Under the pieces are notes generated by a model. It searched no databases. It had not been told where the DNA came from and was given only the letters and a program-made list of their open reading frames with translations. A stretch of 21,939 bases of DNA, from assembly GCA_025998735.1 (NCBI GenBank), contig BNWJ01000011.1, positions 1-21,939 of the forward strand, given 5' to 3'. Positions 1 to 8,079 of this stretch are shown here, piece after piece (position 1 is the stretch's first letter; every line of letters begins with the position of its first letter). Both the position numbers and the translations under genes were made by a program. The DNA comes from Alphaproteobacteria bacterium (GTDB taxonomy: Bacteria > Pseudomonadota > Alphaproteobacteria > UBA3830).

Positions 1-1
1 G

Positions 2-712
2 GTAAACAAATCGAAACTCATCGAAAGTGGAGACTTCTTGAAACTGGACGGCGAATTCCTAATAAATCTCGACAGAAGCTTGAAAACGCAAGGAGATCTG
101 CTCCAATCCTTGCTTTCGTGCATAAACACAAAAATCAGCAAAGGAATACACTGCAATTTCAAACCTATACTAGGTTTAATGAAAGAATTCATACAGATCC
201 GGACTGATAGTGACACTAATAGTTTCATAACCGGATGCAAGCAAGCGGTTTCAGAAGTGGAAGCAATGTTCAAACAAAATAAAGATATTAAAGATGTCGA
301 GCACCCTTTGGAAAAACTAGAAAAGCTACTGGAATGCGCGCAATCGATCTTAAAAGCTTCTGCTACTGCCTGGAATACCCCCAGTGAAGCAGTGCGTGCT
401 CGCGCGGCAGCCGCAATCGCGACGTGGAACGGCGGAATTGAACCAAACGCCGCTCGCTTAGCTGCGTTTATGAGACACCTCCAACTGTTGCCATTACTAG
501 CTCAAGAACTGATCATAAAAGCTATGCAGGATGACAACAAAAAAGAGGGACTGACAGAAATTGCAAAAACATCTCCAATCGCTTCTTTAAGCTCAGGCTG
601 TAGCTCGAGTTCTAGCAGTAGCTCAAATTTTGACGTGAATGCCTCGATTCCTCTGGGTTGCTCGAATTCTGACGTAACAGAATGCGCCGACGATTCAGAA
701 GAAAAACTCTGA
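2..712 (+). CDS. Unrecognised protein with C-terminal serine tract (5' end outside the window)
   Basis: The frame is open from base 2 to the TGA at 710-712, so the gene probably starts before the window. The first internal start, TTG at 38, has no convincing ribosome-binding site. The visible 237 residues are mainly helix-forming, with several Leu/Ile/Lys/Glu-rich segments and an Ala/Arg-rich stretch (AVRARAAAAIATW). Near the C terminus is a short serine run (SSGCSSSSSSSS) followed by an acidic tail ending DDSEEKL. I do not recognise a family. The serine run resembles the much longer runs in the convergent gene at 975-3641, so the two may belong to the same accessory class. No export signal can be judged because the N terminus is missing. 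Confidence 0.7.
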   Translation, partial: VNKSKLIESGDFLKLDGEFLINLDRSLKTQGDLLQSLLSCINTKISKGIHCNFKPILGLMKEFIQIRTDSDTNSFITGCKQAVSEVEAMFKQNKDIKDVEHPLEKLEKLLECAQSILKASATAWNTPSEAVRARAAAAIATWNGGIEPNAARLAAFMRHLQLLPLLAQELIIKAMQDDNKKEGLTEIAKTSPIASLSSGCSSSSSSSSNFDVNASIPLGCSNSDVTECADDSEEKL

Positions 713-805
713 GCTTGATACACCCAACTGCTCGCAACGATATTTGATACGCGATCGCTGCGAACTGGGAAATTGAGAAACCGCCAAGATTTTGGATATG
801 TGGTA

Positions 806-830
806 AGCCACTCAAAAACTGTGAGTGGCT
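806..830. terminator. 9-bp stem hairpin, possible original gyrA terminator
   Basis: AGCCACTCA (806-814) pairs perfectly with TGAGTGGCT (822-830) around a 7-nt loop. It lies about 95 nt after the stop of the gene ending at 712 and, on the minus strand, just beyond the displaced gyrA 3' end at 840-896. Neither side has a strong U-tract, so an intrinsic terminator is plausible but unproven. If the gyrA fragment is the original end of gyrA, this may be its original terminator. Confidence 0.4.
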
Positions 831-839
831 CTGTGCTTA

Positions 840-896
840 TTATTCCTCGCCTTCAATCAATCTGACAGCGGACACAACTTTTTCATCTTTTTCGAC
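840..896 (-). pseudogene. Displaced copy of the gyrA 3' end (last 18 codons plus stop)
   Basis: On the minus strand this stretch reads [18 protein letters not shown] and then TAA. The true gyrA end (3847-3791) reads [18 protein letters not shown] and then TGA. By hand alignment 50 of 57 bases agree and there are no gaps. Three differences are synonymous third-position changes, one is Asp to Glu, and the rest are in the last codon and the stop. Similarity stops abruptly upstream of the GTC codon at 896. There is no start and no upstream gyrA sequence, so it is a fragment. It lies about 2.9 kb from gyrA on the far side of the serine-rich gene. Confidence 0.85.
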
Positions 897-916
897 ATCG
901 TATCATCAGAAGATGA

Positions 917-960
917 ACAAAAAAATCTCGCAGTGGCTGATTTTCTCATATCACTGCGAG
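917..960 (-). terminator. Rho-independent terminator of the serine-rich gene
   Basis: On the minus strand, 14 nt after the stop codon at 975, CTCGCAGTG (960-952) pairs with CACTGCGAG (935-927) in a perfect 9-bp stem. It is followed directly by a T-rich run (ATTTTTTTGTT). This is a textbook intrinsic terminator. It separates the serine-rich gene from the displaced gyrA fragment. Confidence 0.85.
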
Positions 961-974
961 TAATTTTCAGATGT

Positions 975-3641
975 CTATTCGTTGCTATCGTCTGAGTTTG
1001 AGCTAGGTGAGCTGGCACTCGGGCTGGAAGGGCTGCTACTTGAACTTGAGCTGCTGCTAGTTGAAGCAGAGGACGAGCTCTTAGCATTGGTCGGTATCGG
1101 AAACGGTTTGCTCTGGCTTAGACTGGAGTTTGAGCTTAGAGGCGTCGCTGCTAGAGCTTGAGCTGGATGAGTCGCTACCGACTGCGAAAACTGTGGATAT
1201 GGCTGATATGCCCTCCCACCGAATCCTACTGCACTGCTACTAGGCGAACTACTACTAGAACTCGAGCTGCTGCTAGCTGGAGTAGATGCCTCGCTTGCAG
1301 CACTGGTCGGCATCGAAGATGGGAAACTCAGAAACGGTCTACTCGAAGATGAGAAACTCGGGCTTAGACCGCTGCTAAAAAAACTCGAGCTAGGCGAACT
1401 ACTACTAGAACTCGAGCTGCTGCTAGCTGGAGTAGATGCCCCGCTTGCACCACTGGTCGGCATCGAAGATGGGAAACTCAGAAACGGTCTACTCGAAGAT
1501 GAGAAACTCGGGCTTAGACTGCTGCTAAAAAAACTCGAGCTAGGCGAACTACTACTAGAACTCGAGCTGCTGCTAGTTGAAGTAGAGGACGTGCTCGTAG
1601 CACCGGTCGGTATAAGATACGGTATACTTGGGCTTAGACAGCTGCTAAAACTCGAACTTGATGGATTACTGCTTGAACTCGAGCTACTGCTAGCTGGATA
1701 AAAATTACTCAAAAATTGGTACATGAAGACGCCGTATGAATAAATATCCATATGACTTTGCGAGCTACTGCTAGTCAGATTAGCTAAGTGAGCTGTGATT
1801 GGCGGAAACTGGAAACCGTTGCCGCTACTTGAGCTAGAAGAAAAATTGCTTGAGCTGGATGGGCTGCTGCTGATTGGAGACATTAAGCTTTCACCAGCTT
1901 GGTAAGGACCATACGGCGATAAGTTTCCAGCAACAAAGGAGTGATGTGATGCTGTTTCTAAAGCTTTAGCTTCAGCTTCAGCTTGAAGACGCGCTGCCGA
2001 TACACGCTGATCGAAGCTTGGCAATAATCCTCCACGTGATTTTTTTTCGCCACCAAGAGTGAATTTACCAACGAGTGTATATCCGCGTTGGCTCAGACGA
2101 TTCAAAATGTCTTCGCCTGAGCTTGGTGAGCTGCTACTAGAACTCGATGATGCACTCGAACTGCTGCTAGAGCTTAGCGTTGTTTCATCGTCATTGCCAG
2201 TAGATTCCTTGTCATCATCGGCATTACTAGTAGATTCGTCATTGCTATTCGTAGACAGTTCATCGTCATCACCAGCAATCCTACGACGCTTATCACCTGT
2301 GCTACCGCTTCCATTTGAGTTAGTAGCATCGAGGCCATTTCCCTCGGCGTCGCGTTCGTCACCGCCCCCATTTAAATCAAGTTTGCTTTTTTCGTGATCG
2401 TTGGAGCTATTAATAACATCATTGCCTCCTTCGCGCTTTCTTTTCTGTTTTGTAAAATTCAAGTTTCCTTCGTCATCAGCAGTGTCATCACAACCAATTC
2501 CTTCGTCATCACCGTTTGAAATAGACAAATCATTGTCAACATGCTGGGGAAGGTGCTGGAGCTGCCGAACAATTTCGTCTATATCCACCTTCTCCGCCAA
2601 AGAGAGCATGCTCTTATCAAAATGAAGTTTTCTAAAGGGCTTTACATATACGGTGTCACTACGCCCAAGAAGGTAAAGCGTGCGCCCACGTGCGTGGCAA
2701 TAGTCCGTAAGCTTACGAAATTTAAGAGGAACACATGTGTGAGCGATAACGACAAGATTTTTTACTGCGTCTCTAAATTCTGTCATTGCCTGTTTCGCCG
2801 ATTTTCGGTCTCGGAAGTTCTGACAGAGCTTGTCTCGCTTCCCATGGACGAATCTTATCGCTGCGAACCAGTAGTCTAATAATCCTAGGTTATCGTTTGT
2901 TATATCATCTTTCTCAACACATATAAAACCACAGAATCCTAAAAGCACCCGGTATCTAAGTGTATCATATCGAACAAATTGGACTAGTCCACCAGAATTA
3001 TAACCCAATAGAGTTAAATCTCCCGTATAACCACCTAAAACGGTTTGGACTACCAGATTCAGCGATATAAAAAGCGCCTCGCCTTGAATTTCAAGATATT
3101 TCTGGTGCTTTTTTTCATTGGTTTTGTCACAATATTTCTTCTGCTTTTTTTTCTCGGTTTTGCCATCTGGTCGCGATTCTAGTTCTTCTATGTCATGCTG
3201 CGCCAGTGAGCTTGGTCCTCCACGTTCCAGCATCGCTCTATGTCCATTTTGAAGCCCTTTTGTTCCATTTCTACTGCCACTGTCGCTGGAGCTTAGCCAA
3301 TTACTACTTGGACTCGAGCTAGATGAACTGCCGCTACTTGAACTTGGTGAACTACTGTTGCTTGAACTGGACAAACTACTGCCGCTACTTGAACTTGGTG
3401 AACTACTGTTGCTTGAGCTTGCCAAGTTGTTGTCTGAATCTGACGATGACCTGCTACTGGCTAATGGCGCTCTTTTCAAGCGAATGACGGGCCAAATCTT
3501 TCCAGAGCCCGCCGATTTCTCGCCTTCTTTTAAAGTACCAGTGGGCGGTTGAACATTACCGTCTCGCTTTTCTATCTCCATGCAATCGGCAAAACCAACG
3601 ACTGCAAAGAGACTGACACCATACAATAAACTTTTTTTCAT
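975..3641 (-). CDS. Large exported serine-rich repeat protein with basic clusters
   Basis: This 888-residue product matches no family I recognise. I place the start at ATG 3641 because GGAG lies 6 nt upstream; an in-frame TTG at 3653 overlaps that site. Residues 1-20 form a Sec signal peptide (MKKSLLYGVSLFAVVGFADC). Residues 60-122 are serine-rich. A basic stretch follows at about 163-182. Residues 185-370 look like a folded globular region of unknown type, with Cys residues and alternating hydrophobics. Residues 370-490 are Asp/Asn-rich with basic clusters KQKRKR (398-403) and KRRR (451-454). The remainder is polyserine interrupted by Pro/Phe, including a 50-residue repeat. It has its own promoter and terminator and lies directly downstream of gyrA, next to a second copy of the gyrA end. 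Signal peptide plus nuclear-localisation-like clusters suggest a host-directed or surface protein (inference). Serine codons are mixed, which argues against simple slippage. Confidence 0.85.
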   Translation of the reverse strand: MKKSLLYGVSLFAVVGFADCMEIEKRDGNVQPPTGTLKEGEKSAGSGKIWPVIRLKRAPLASSRSSSDSDNNLASSSNSSSPSSSSGSSLSSSSNSSSPSSSSGSSSSSSPSSNWLSSSDSGSRNGTKGLQNGHRAMLERGGPSSLAQHDIEELESRPDGKTEKKKQKKYCDKTNEKKHQKYLEIQGEALFISLNLVVQTVLGGYTGDLTLLGYNSGGLVQFVRYDTLRYRVLLGFCGFICVEKDDITNDNLGLLDYWFAAIRFVHGKRDKLCQNFRDRKSAKQAMTEFRDAVKNLVVIAHTCVPLKFRKLTDYCHARGRTLYLLGRSDTVYVKPFRKLHFDKSMLSLAEKVDIDEIVRQLQHLPQHVDNDLSISNGDDEGIGCDDTADDEGNLNFTKQKRKREGGNDVINSSNDHEKSKLDLNGGGDERDAEGNGLDATNSNGSGSTGDKRRRIAGDDDELSTNSNDESTSNADDDKESTGNDDETTLSSSSSSSASSSSSSSSPSSGEDILNRLSQRGYTLVGKFTLGGEKKSRGGLLPSFDQRVSAARLQAEAEAKALETASHHSFVAGNLSPYGPYQAGESLMSPISSSPSSSSNFSSSSSSGNGFQFPPITAHLANLTSSSSQSHMDIYSYGVFMYQFLSNFYPASSSSSSSSNPSSSSFSSCLSPSIPYLIPTGATSTSSTSTSSSSSSSSSSPSSSFFSSSLSPSFSSSSRPFLSFPSSMPTSGASGASTPASSSSSSSSSSPSSSFFSSGLSPSFSSSSRPFLSFPSSMPTSAASEASTPASSSSSSSSSSPSSSAVGFGGRAYQPYPQFSQSVATHPAQALAATPLSSNSSLSQSKPFPIPTNAKSSSSASTSSSSSSSSSPSSPSASSPSSNSDDSNE
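1243..1577 (-). repeat. 150-bp in-frame tandem repeat (2 full copies plus a partial third)
   Basis: Copies start at 1243, 1393 and 1543 (plus-strand coordinates), an exact 150-bp spacing that encodes 50 residues per unit. Each unit has polyserine and then SPSSSFFSS.LSPSFSSSSRP, FLSFPSSMPTS and ASTPAS segments. Copies 1 and 2 differ at only a few bases. The third follows the consensus to about 1577 and then diverges. The near-identity points to recent duplication or ongoing copy-number change. Confidence 0.9.
3328..3417 (-). repeat. 51-bp in-frame tandem duplication in the N-terminal serine tract
   Basis: The stretch beginning CTGCCGCTACTTGAACTTGG occurs at 3328 and again at 3379, so the period is 51 bp (17 residues). 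It encodes repeated blocks of the type SSSNSSSPSSSSGSS in the first serine-rich region of the same protein. Confidence 0.8.
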
Positions 3642-3711
3642 ATATATCTCCAATTTAAATAACCATACTCTTCACTAAAAAAGTATGAAACAAACATTGC
3701 ACTCTTGGAGA

Positions 3712-3740
3712 AAGATATATGCTGTAACTTAAAATGTCAA
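3712..3740 (-). promoter_or_regulatory. Promoter of the serine-rich gene
   Basis: On the minus strand TTGACA (3740-3735) is followed, after exactly 17 nt, by TATCTT (3717-3712). The -35 matches the consensus fully and the -10 matches at four of six positions. It lies about 70 nt before the ATG at 3641 and after the gyrA stop, so the gene can be expressed independently of gyrA. Confidence 0.75.
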
Positions 3741-3790
3741 TGATAAAAATCACAAAACACCAAAAAAACTTCACATTTTGTATTTTCGTG

Positions 3791-6436
3791 TCACGCTTCG
3801 CCTTCAATCAATCTGACGGCGGACACGACTTTTTCATCTTTGTCGACGCGGAATAGAATGACGCCCTGAGCTTGCCGTCCGGTTATGCGTATGGTGTTTA
3901 CGGGGCAGCGAATTAATTTTCCGCTGTTGGTAACAAGCATTACATCGTCATTTTCTCCGATTGGAAATACGGCAACGACTTTTCCGGTTTTTGCGCTCAT
4001 ATCGATGTTTTTGATGCCTTGTCCACCACGTCCGCAGGTTCTATATTCGAAGGATGAAGTGCGTTTCGCCATGCCGTTTTCCGTAACGGTCATGAGCATC
4101 TGCTCGACCTGCTTCATTTCTTCGTATTTTGCCGGAGGGGGCATAACTTGATCCACGAGAATTTCCTCACTGCTTCTACGGAGCCAGTTGGAATATTTTA
4201 TGTATTCCTCGCGCTCTTCAGCGGTGGAAGTTCCGTTATTCAGAACAGACATCGATATGACTTCGTCGTCTCCCAGCAATTTCATGGCACGAACTCCGGT
4301 AGACGCTCTGCTGTTGAACACGCGGACGTCATCTACGGAAAATCTCATGCATTTGCCGAATTTGGACGATATCATGACGTCCATGTTCTCTTTACAGAGG
4401 GAGACGGCAATTAATTTCTCGCCGTTTTCCAACTTCATGGCCATCTTTCCGCCAGGTTTTATGTTGATGAAATCGCTCAGCTTATTTCTGCGGATTGTAC
4501 CGTGGGATGTGGCAAATACCACGTCGTAGGATTCCCAGGTACTTTCGTCACCCGGAAGAGCCATAACCGTAGACAGAGCCTCGTCGTTTTTGATCTGCAA
4601 CACATTCACCAGCGCCTTCCCTCGGGACTGCGGAGTGGACAGTGGAATCTTGTAGACCTTCATCTGGTACACAATTCCAATGGTGGAGAAAAACAGTACC
4701 GGCGTATGGGTATTGGCCACGAAAAGATCGTGTACGAAATCTTCATCTTTTGTGGTCATGCCGGTACGCCCTTTGCCACCGCGTCTTTGTGCTCGATAGG
4801 TGCTCAGCGGCACTCTCTTGATGTATCCGCTATTGCTGATGGTGACGACCATATCTTCTTTTTGTATAAAATCTTCGTCTTCCAGATCCATTCCACCATC
4901 TTCAATGGTCGTTTTGCGCGGGGTTCCGAATTCCTCTTTGATTTTTACGAGTTCTTCGCGAATAATTTGATACACTCTCTCACGGGAACCCAATATATCC
5001 AGAAGATCGTTGATTTTTATGGCCAACTGAGATAATTCTTCGGAAATTTTCGATCTCTCGAGTCCAGTCAATCTATGGAGTCTCAAATCGAGAATCGCCT
5101 GTGCTTGAGCGTCTGTCAGGCGGCATTTTCCATTGATGTAGACGCTTCCGGGATCGTTTACCAGACGAATTAGCGGCTCCACATCTTCTGCATCCCAATC
5201 GATTTTCAGAAGGGATATCTTGGCCGTTGCTGAATCCGGACTGGATTTGATGAGCTTTATGACTTCGTCGATATTCGCGACGGCAAGGGCGAGGCCTATC
5301 AATATATGTGTCCGATCACGCGCTTTATTTAATTCGAAACGCGTGCGACGTACAACAACTTCCTCCCTGAACTCGATGAATGCTTTTAATACTTCCAGCA
5401 GATTCATAAGCTTAGGGCGTCCATTGAGAAGGGCAAGCATATTTACTCCAAAAGATGTCTGGAGTTCAGTATGTTTGAACAATTGGTTCAGCACGACATC
5501 GCCGTTGGCGTCTTTTTTAAGCTCAACGACCACCCGAACGCCATCTTTGTCTGACTCATCTCGAAGATCTGAAATGCCATCAATTACTTTTTCGTTTACG
5601 AGACCTGCGATTTTTTCTATGAGTTTCGATTTGTTTACCTGATATGGGACTTCCGTAACAATAATGGCCTGACGCTCTTTGCGAACGGTCTCCATTTTTG
5701 TTTTTGCTCGAATAATAATGGATCCACGACCGGTTTTGAAGGCAGACAATATTCCGCCGCGCCCCATGATAATGCCTCCAGTAGGGAAATCCGGACCAGA
5801 GATAACAGTTATCAGATCTTCCAAACCTGCTTCTGGATTGTCCACAAGCATGAGGCAGGCGTCTATAACTTCAACAAGATTGTGTGTTGGAACGTTTGTA
5901 GCCATACCAACGGCAATTCCACTGGACCCATTCACGATGAAATTTGGAAAACGAGCCGGAAGTAACTTCGGCTCCATCAGAGTTTCGTCGTAGTTCGGCT
6001 GAAAATCAACCGTCTCACTGTAGAGATCTTCCGTAAGTGTGTGCGCTATTTTCGATAGACGTGCTTCGGTATAGCGCATAGCAGCTGGTGGATCGCCGTC
6101 CATGGATCCGAAATTTCCCTGTCCCTTGATAAGAATCTCTCGCACGGAAAACGGCTGAGCCATACGTACCATTGCCATGTATATCGGATCGTTCCCATGT
6201 GGGTGATACTTACCCATAACATCACCAACGATGCGAGCAGATTTGCGAAACGGCTTATTATAGTCGTAGCCGCTTTCGATCATGCTGTATATAATGCGCC
6301 GATGGACAGGCTTTAGACCATCCCTGACATCTGGCAAAGCTCTCGCAACAATCACACTCATGGCGTAATCCAGATAAGACCTCTGCATCTCATCTTCAAG
6401 CAACACAGGCATTATCTCATCTTTATTAGCGTCCAC
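3791..6436 (-). CDS. gyrA: DNA gyrase subunit A
   Basis: This is the DNA-cleaving and religating subunit of the A2B2 gyrase, which introduces negative supercoils using ATP bound by GyrB. I choose GTG 6436 (881 residues) because TGGAGA lies 6 nt upstream. It also makes the numbering match E. coli: the catalytic tyrosine in [10 protein letters not shown] is Tyr122. A GTG at 6451 would overlap the ribosome-binding site. The breakage-reunion domain is intact, and the GyrA box QRRGGKG (about 550-556) opens the DNA-wrapping C-terminal domain, which ends IEGEA. The quinolone-determining loop reads [10 protein letters not shown], so the usual Ser83 is Asp and the usual acidic residue 87 is Met, which is unusual. 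It is downstream of ssb with a 175-nt gap. Its last 19 codons recur at 840-896. Confidence 0.97.
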   Translation of the reverse strand: MDANKDEIMPVLLEDEMQRSYLDYAMSVIVARALPDVRDGLKPVHRRIIYSMIESGYDYNKPFRKSARIVGDVMGKYHPHGNDPIYMAMVRMAQPFSVREILIKGQGNFGSMDGDPPAAMRYTEARLSKIAHTLTEDLYSETVDFQPNYDETLMEPKLLPARFPNFIVNGSSGIAVGMATNVPTHNLVEVIDACLMLVDNPEAGLEDLITVISGPDFPTGGIIMGRGGILSAFKTGRGSIIIRAKTKMETVRKERQAIIVTEVPYQVNKSKLIEKIAGLVNEKVIDGISDLRDESDKDGVRVVVELKKDANGDVVLNQLFKHTELQTSFGVNMLALLNGRPKLMNLLEVLKAFIEFREEVVVRRTRFELNKARDRTHILIGLALAVANIDEVIKLIKSSPDSATAKISLLKIDWDAEDVEPLIRLVNDPGSVYINGKCRLTDAQAQAILDLRLHRLTGLERSKISEELSQLAIKINDLLDILGSRERVYQIIREELVKIKEEFGTPRKTTIEDGGMDLEDEDFIQKEDMVVTISNSGYIKRVPLSTYRAQRRGGKGRTGMTTKDEDFVHDLFVANTHTPVLFFSTIGIVYQMKVYKIPLSTPQSRGKALVNVLQIKNDEALSTVMALPGDESTWESYDVVFATSHGTIRRNKLSDFINIKPGGKMAMKLENGEKLIAVSLCKENMDVMISSKFGKCMRFSVDDVRVFNSRASTGVRAMKLLGDDEVISMSVLNNGTSTAEEREEYIKYSNWLRRSSEEILVDQVMPPPAKYEEMKQVEQMLMTVTENGMAKRTSSFEYRTCGRGGQGIKNIDMSAKTGKVVAVFPIGENDDVMLVTNSGKLIRCPVNTIRITGRQAQGVILFRVDKDEKVVSAVRLIEGEA

Positions 6437-6611
6437 CAAAAGTCTCCACACTTAACATCAAACACACGATACCAGGAACTGTTTACAAACCAGATTTTTG
6501 CGAGGATTTTTTAGGCTAACGTTGGACCTTTAGATAAACACATATACCGCCCAGTACCGAGCGGAAAATCAACGCCAGAAGAGACCGCAAAAAGTAGTTT
6601 GTTAACAGTTG

Positions 6612-7046
6612 CTAGAATGGAACATCGTCTTCCGCAATAGGAGCTGCAGACGCAGGAGCATCGAAAGATGCACCAGAAGATCCACCATCGGATGGTTTGG
6701 AATCCAGCATCGTCAATTCTCCTCTGAACCTCGAGAGAACGACCTCGGTGGTAAATTTCTCCACACCGGCCTGATCCTGCCAGCGACGCGTCTGCAGCTG
6801 TCCCTCTATGTATACCCTGGAACCTTTGTGCAGATACTTCTCACACACGTCGCAAATCCCTGGATTGAATACCACGATTCTGTGCCACTCGACCTTGTCT
6901 TTTCTTTCGCCGCTAACCTTATCCTTCCAGGATTCCGACGTCGCCAGTGAGAAACTGACAATCTTGGAACCATCTTGAGCGCTCCTAACTTCGGGATCTC
7001 TTCCGATATTACCAACTAAAATAACTTTATTTACACTTCCAGCCAT
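6612..7046 (-). CDS. ssb: Single-stranded DNA-binding protein
   Basis: SSB coats single-stranded DNA in replication, recombination and repair and recruits partners through its acidic C-terminal tip. The 144-residue product has the OB-fold pattern of bacterial SSB: NKVILVGNIGRDPEVR at the N terminus, FSLATSESWKDK, VEWHRIVVF and GSRVYIEGQLQTRRWQD. A Ser/Ala/Pro linker then leads to the conserved tip EDDVPF. I use ATG 7046 because AAGGTGAG lies just upstream; an in-frame GTG at 7055 falls inside that site. The order ssb then gyrA is a known alphaproteobacterial neighbourhood. The uvrA gene often found nearby is not in view, because the ankyrin gene lies upstream in the opposite direction. Confidence 0.96.
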   Translation of the reverse strand: MAGSVNKVILVGNIGRDPEVRSAQDGSKIVSFSLATSESWKDKVSGERKDKVEWHRIVVFNPGICDVCEKYLHKGSRVYIEGQLQTRRWQDQAGVEKFTTEVVLSRFRGELTMLDSKPSDGGSSGASFDAPASAAPIAEDDVPF

Positions 7047-7070
7047 AAAACTCACCTTATAATACCAGCC

Positions 7071-7099
7071 ATTCTACATACTAAAATCACAAAACTCAA
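7071..7099 (-). promoter_or_regulatory. Promoter of ssb
   Basis: On the minus strand TTGAGT (7099-7094) and TAGAAT (7076-7071) are separated by exactly 17 nt. The start codon at 7046 follows 24 nt after the -10 box. The gyrA gene may be read from here too, because I found no clear promoter between ssb and gyrA. The rest of the divergent gap 7100-7366 is AT-rich and holds no further gene that I can see. Confidence 0.65.
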
Positions 7100-7366
7100 C
7101 CATCGGAGTTAACATCTACATTAATCTTTACAAATAGCATATGGATACTGCGCGCCTTTTCGTTAGCACAAATATTTTTTCTGTCGCCAGTGAATAGAAC
7201 TCTTATGTTAACATAGTTGATATTTCGACGTTTTCCATAAAAAGCAGCTGGTTTTCAAAGAAAAGCCGGATATTGATAAAAATTTTCGATAAAAGCATTT
7301 AAAAACTTGATGATTACTCTGAAGTGTGGCACTATGTTCAGTATGTTTTCAATAATAGGAGGTCTA

Positions 7367-7801
7367 ATGAATAAAACCGTATGGATAGGAGCTGTGTATG
7401 CGCTGTCAATTGTGACTGTTGTGCCATTGAGTGCAATGAACGAGAGATTGCACGAGGCTGTTCGGAATCATCAGTCTGATGTCGTTAAAAATCTTATAGC
7501 CGATGGGGTCGATGTGAACGCAAGAAACAAACATGGCGAGACAGCATTGCATCGTGCTGTTATAGAGGGTGACGTAAAAACAGTCCTGCGTCTTCTAGCG
7601 GCTCCAAATATAAATGTAAACGCCAGAGACCAACACAACGCGACACCCTTACATTATGCCGTTCCCTATGGGAAGAAGGAGATTGTTGCGCTTCTTCTAG
7701 GGGCTCCAAATATAGATGTAAATGCGAAAAACTTGGAGAACAAAACACCGCTAAACTTAGCAATTGATCTTAAACTTGATGATGTTGCAGAATTATTTTA
7801 A
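7367..7801 (+). CDS. Small exported ankyrin-repeat protein
   Basis: Ankyrin repeats are protein-binding modules; the partner here is unknown. I start at ATG 7367 because a perfect AGGAGG ends 4 nt before it. The frame is open upstream to 7307, but those residues look untranslated. Residues 1-23 form a Sec signal peptide (MNKTVWIGAVYALSIVTVVPLSA). Three ankyrin units follow and a fourth ends the protein, recognised by HGETALHRAV, NATPLHYAV and NKTPLNLAI, each followed by a V..LL helix and a DVNA/NVNA turn. At 144 residues it is almost only signal plus repeats. It is a lone plus-strand gene divergent from ssb. Export suggests a periplasmic, surface or host-directed role (inference). It resembles the second ankyrin gene at 18418-18945 in plan. 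Confidence 0.88.
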   Translation: MNKTVWIGAVYALSIVTVVPLSAMNERLHEAVRNHQSDVVKNLIADGVDVNARNKHGETALHRAVIEGDVKTVLRLLAAPNINVNARDQHNATPLHYAVPYGKKEIVALLLGAPNIDVNAKNLENKTPLNLAIDLKLDDVAELF

Positions 7802-7893
7802 ATAGGCAAGCGGCTGTTCTTTGGTTGTGCCACTGGCACTAGTACACAGTCTATGTCATAATCGCTGGTTGAGTTGTTTTTTACTGTTAGCAC

Positions 7894-7998
7894 TGGATTC
7901 CTACGCCCCTTCGGGGCTACGACACGCGTGTCTCTGATGACGGTAGTTTTAGCGTTTTTCGTCATCTAGAGGAACGCGTAGCGCGACGTAGGAATCCA
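7894..7998. repeat. 105-bp palindromic element with nested hairpins
   Basis: The outer arms TGGATTCCTACG (7894-7905) and CGTAGGAATCCA (7987-7998) are perfect inverted repeats. Inside, GCCCC/GGGGC form a tight hairpin at 7905-7917, ACGCGT occurs on both sides, and CTCTGATGACG pairs with CGTCATC(T)AGAG around 7932-7971. The outer ends are flanked by CAC on both sides, which could be a 3-bp target duplication or chance. The right-hand half resembles the short palindromic repeats scattered through Rickettsiales genomes (recalled, not searched). No similar copy is in this window. Confidence 0.65.
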
Positions 7999-8034
7999 CA
8001 CATGGACGAAATACACAATTCCATGTGGTTTTAC
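7999..8034 (+). terminator. Weak hairpin possibly terminating the first ankyrin gene
   Basis: CACATGGA (7999-8006) pairs with TCCATGTG (8020-8027) around a 13-nt loop and is followed by GTTTTAC. The T-run is short and the distance from the stop at 7801 is nearly 200 nt, so this is only a candidate. Confidence 0.3.
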
Positions 8035-8048
8035 TCCAGATTACAAAC

Positions 8049-8078
8049 TTGACTGCGTACTCAGTTAAATTGTATATA
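8049..8078 (+). promoter_or_regulatory. Plus-strand promoter in front of a long hairpin
   Basis: TTGACT (8049-8054) is followed after 18 nt by TATATA (8073-8078), running into TATAAT at 8075-8080. It points at the inverted repeat 8080-8169, which has no open reading frame. It could drive a small RNA. Confidence 0.45.
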
Positions 8079-8079
8079 A

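Noticed and set aside
2059..2397. Plus-strand Leu/Glu/Ser-rich frame opposite the serine-rich gene
   Set aside because: It is a mirror of serine codons with no ribosome-binding site and no domain.
3741..3790. Hairpin-like ACAAAA/TTTTGT segment after gyrA as its terminator
   Set aside because: The stem is only six A/T pairs with a large loop, too weak to call.
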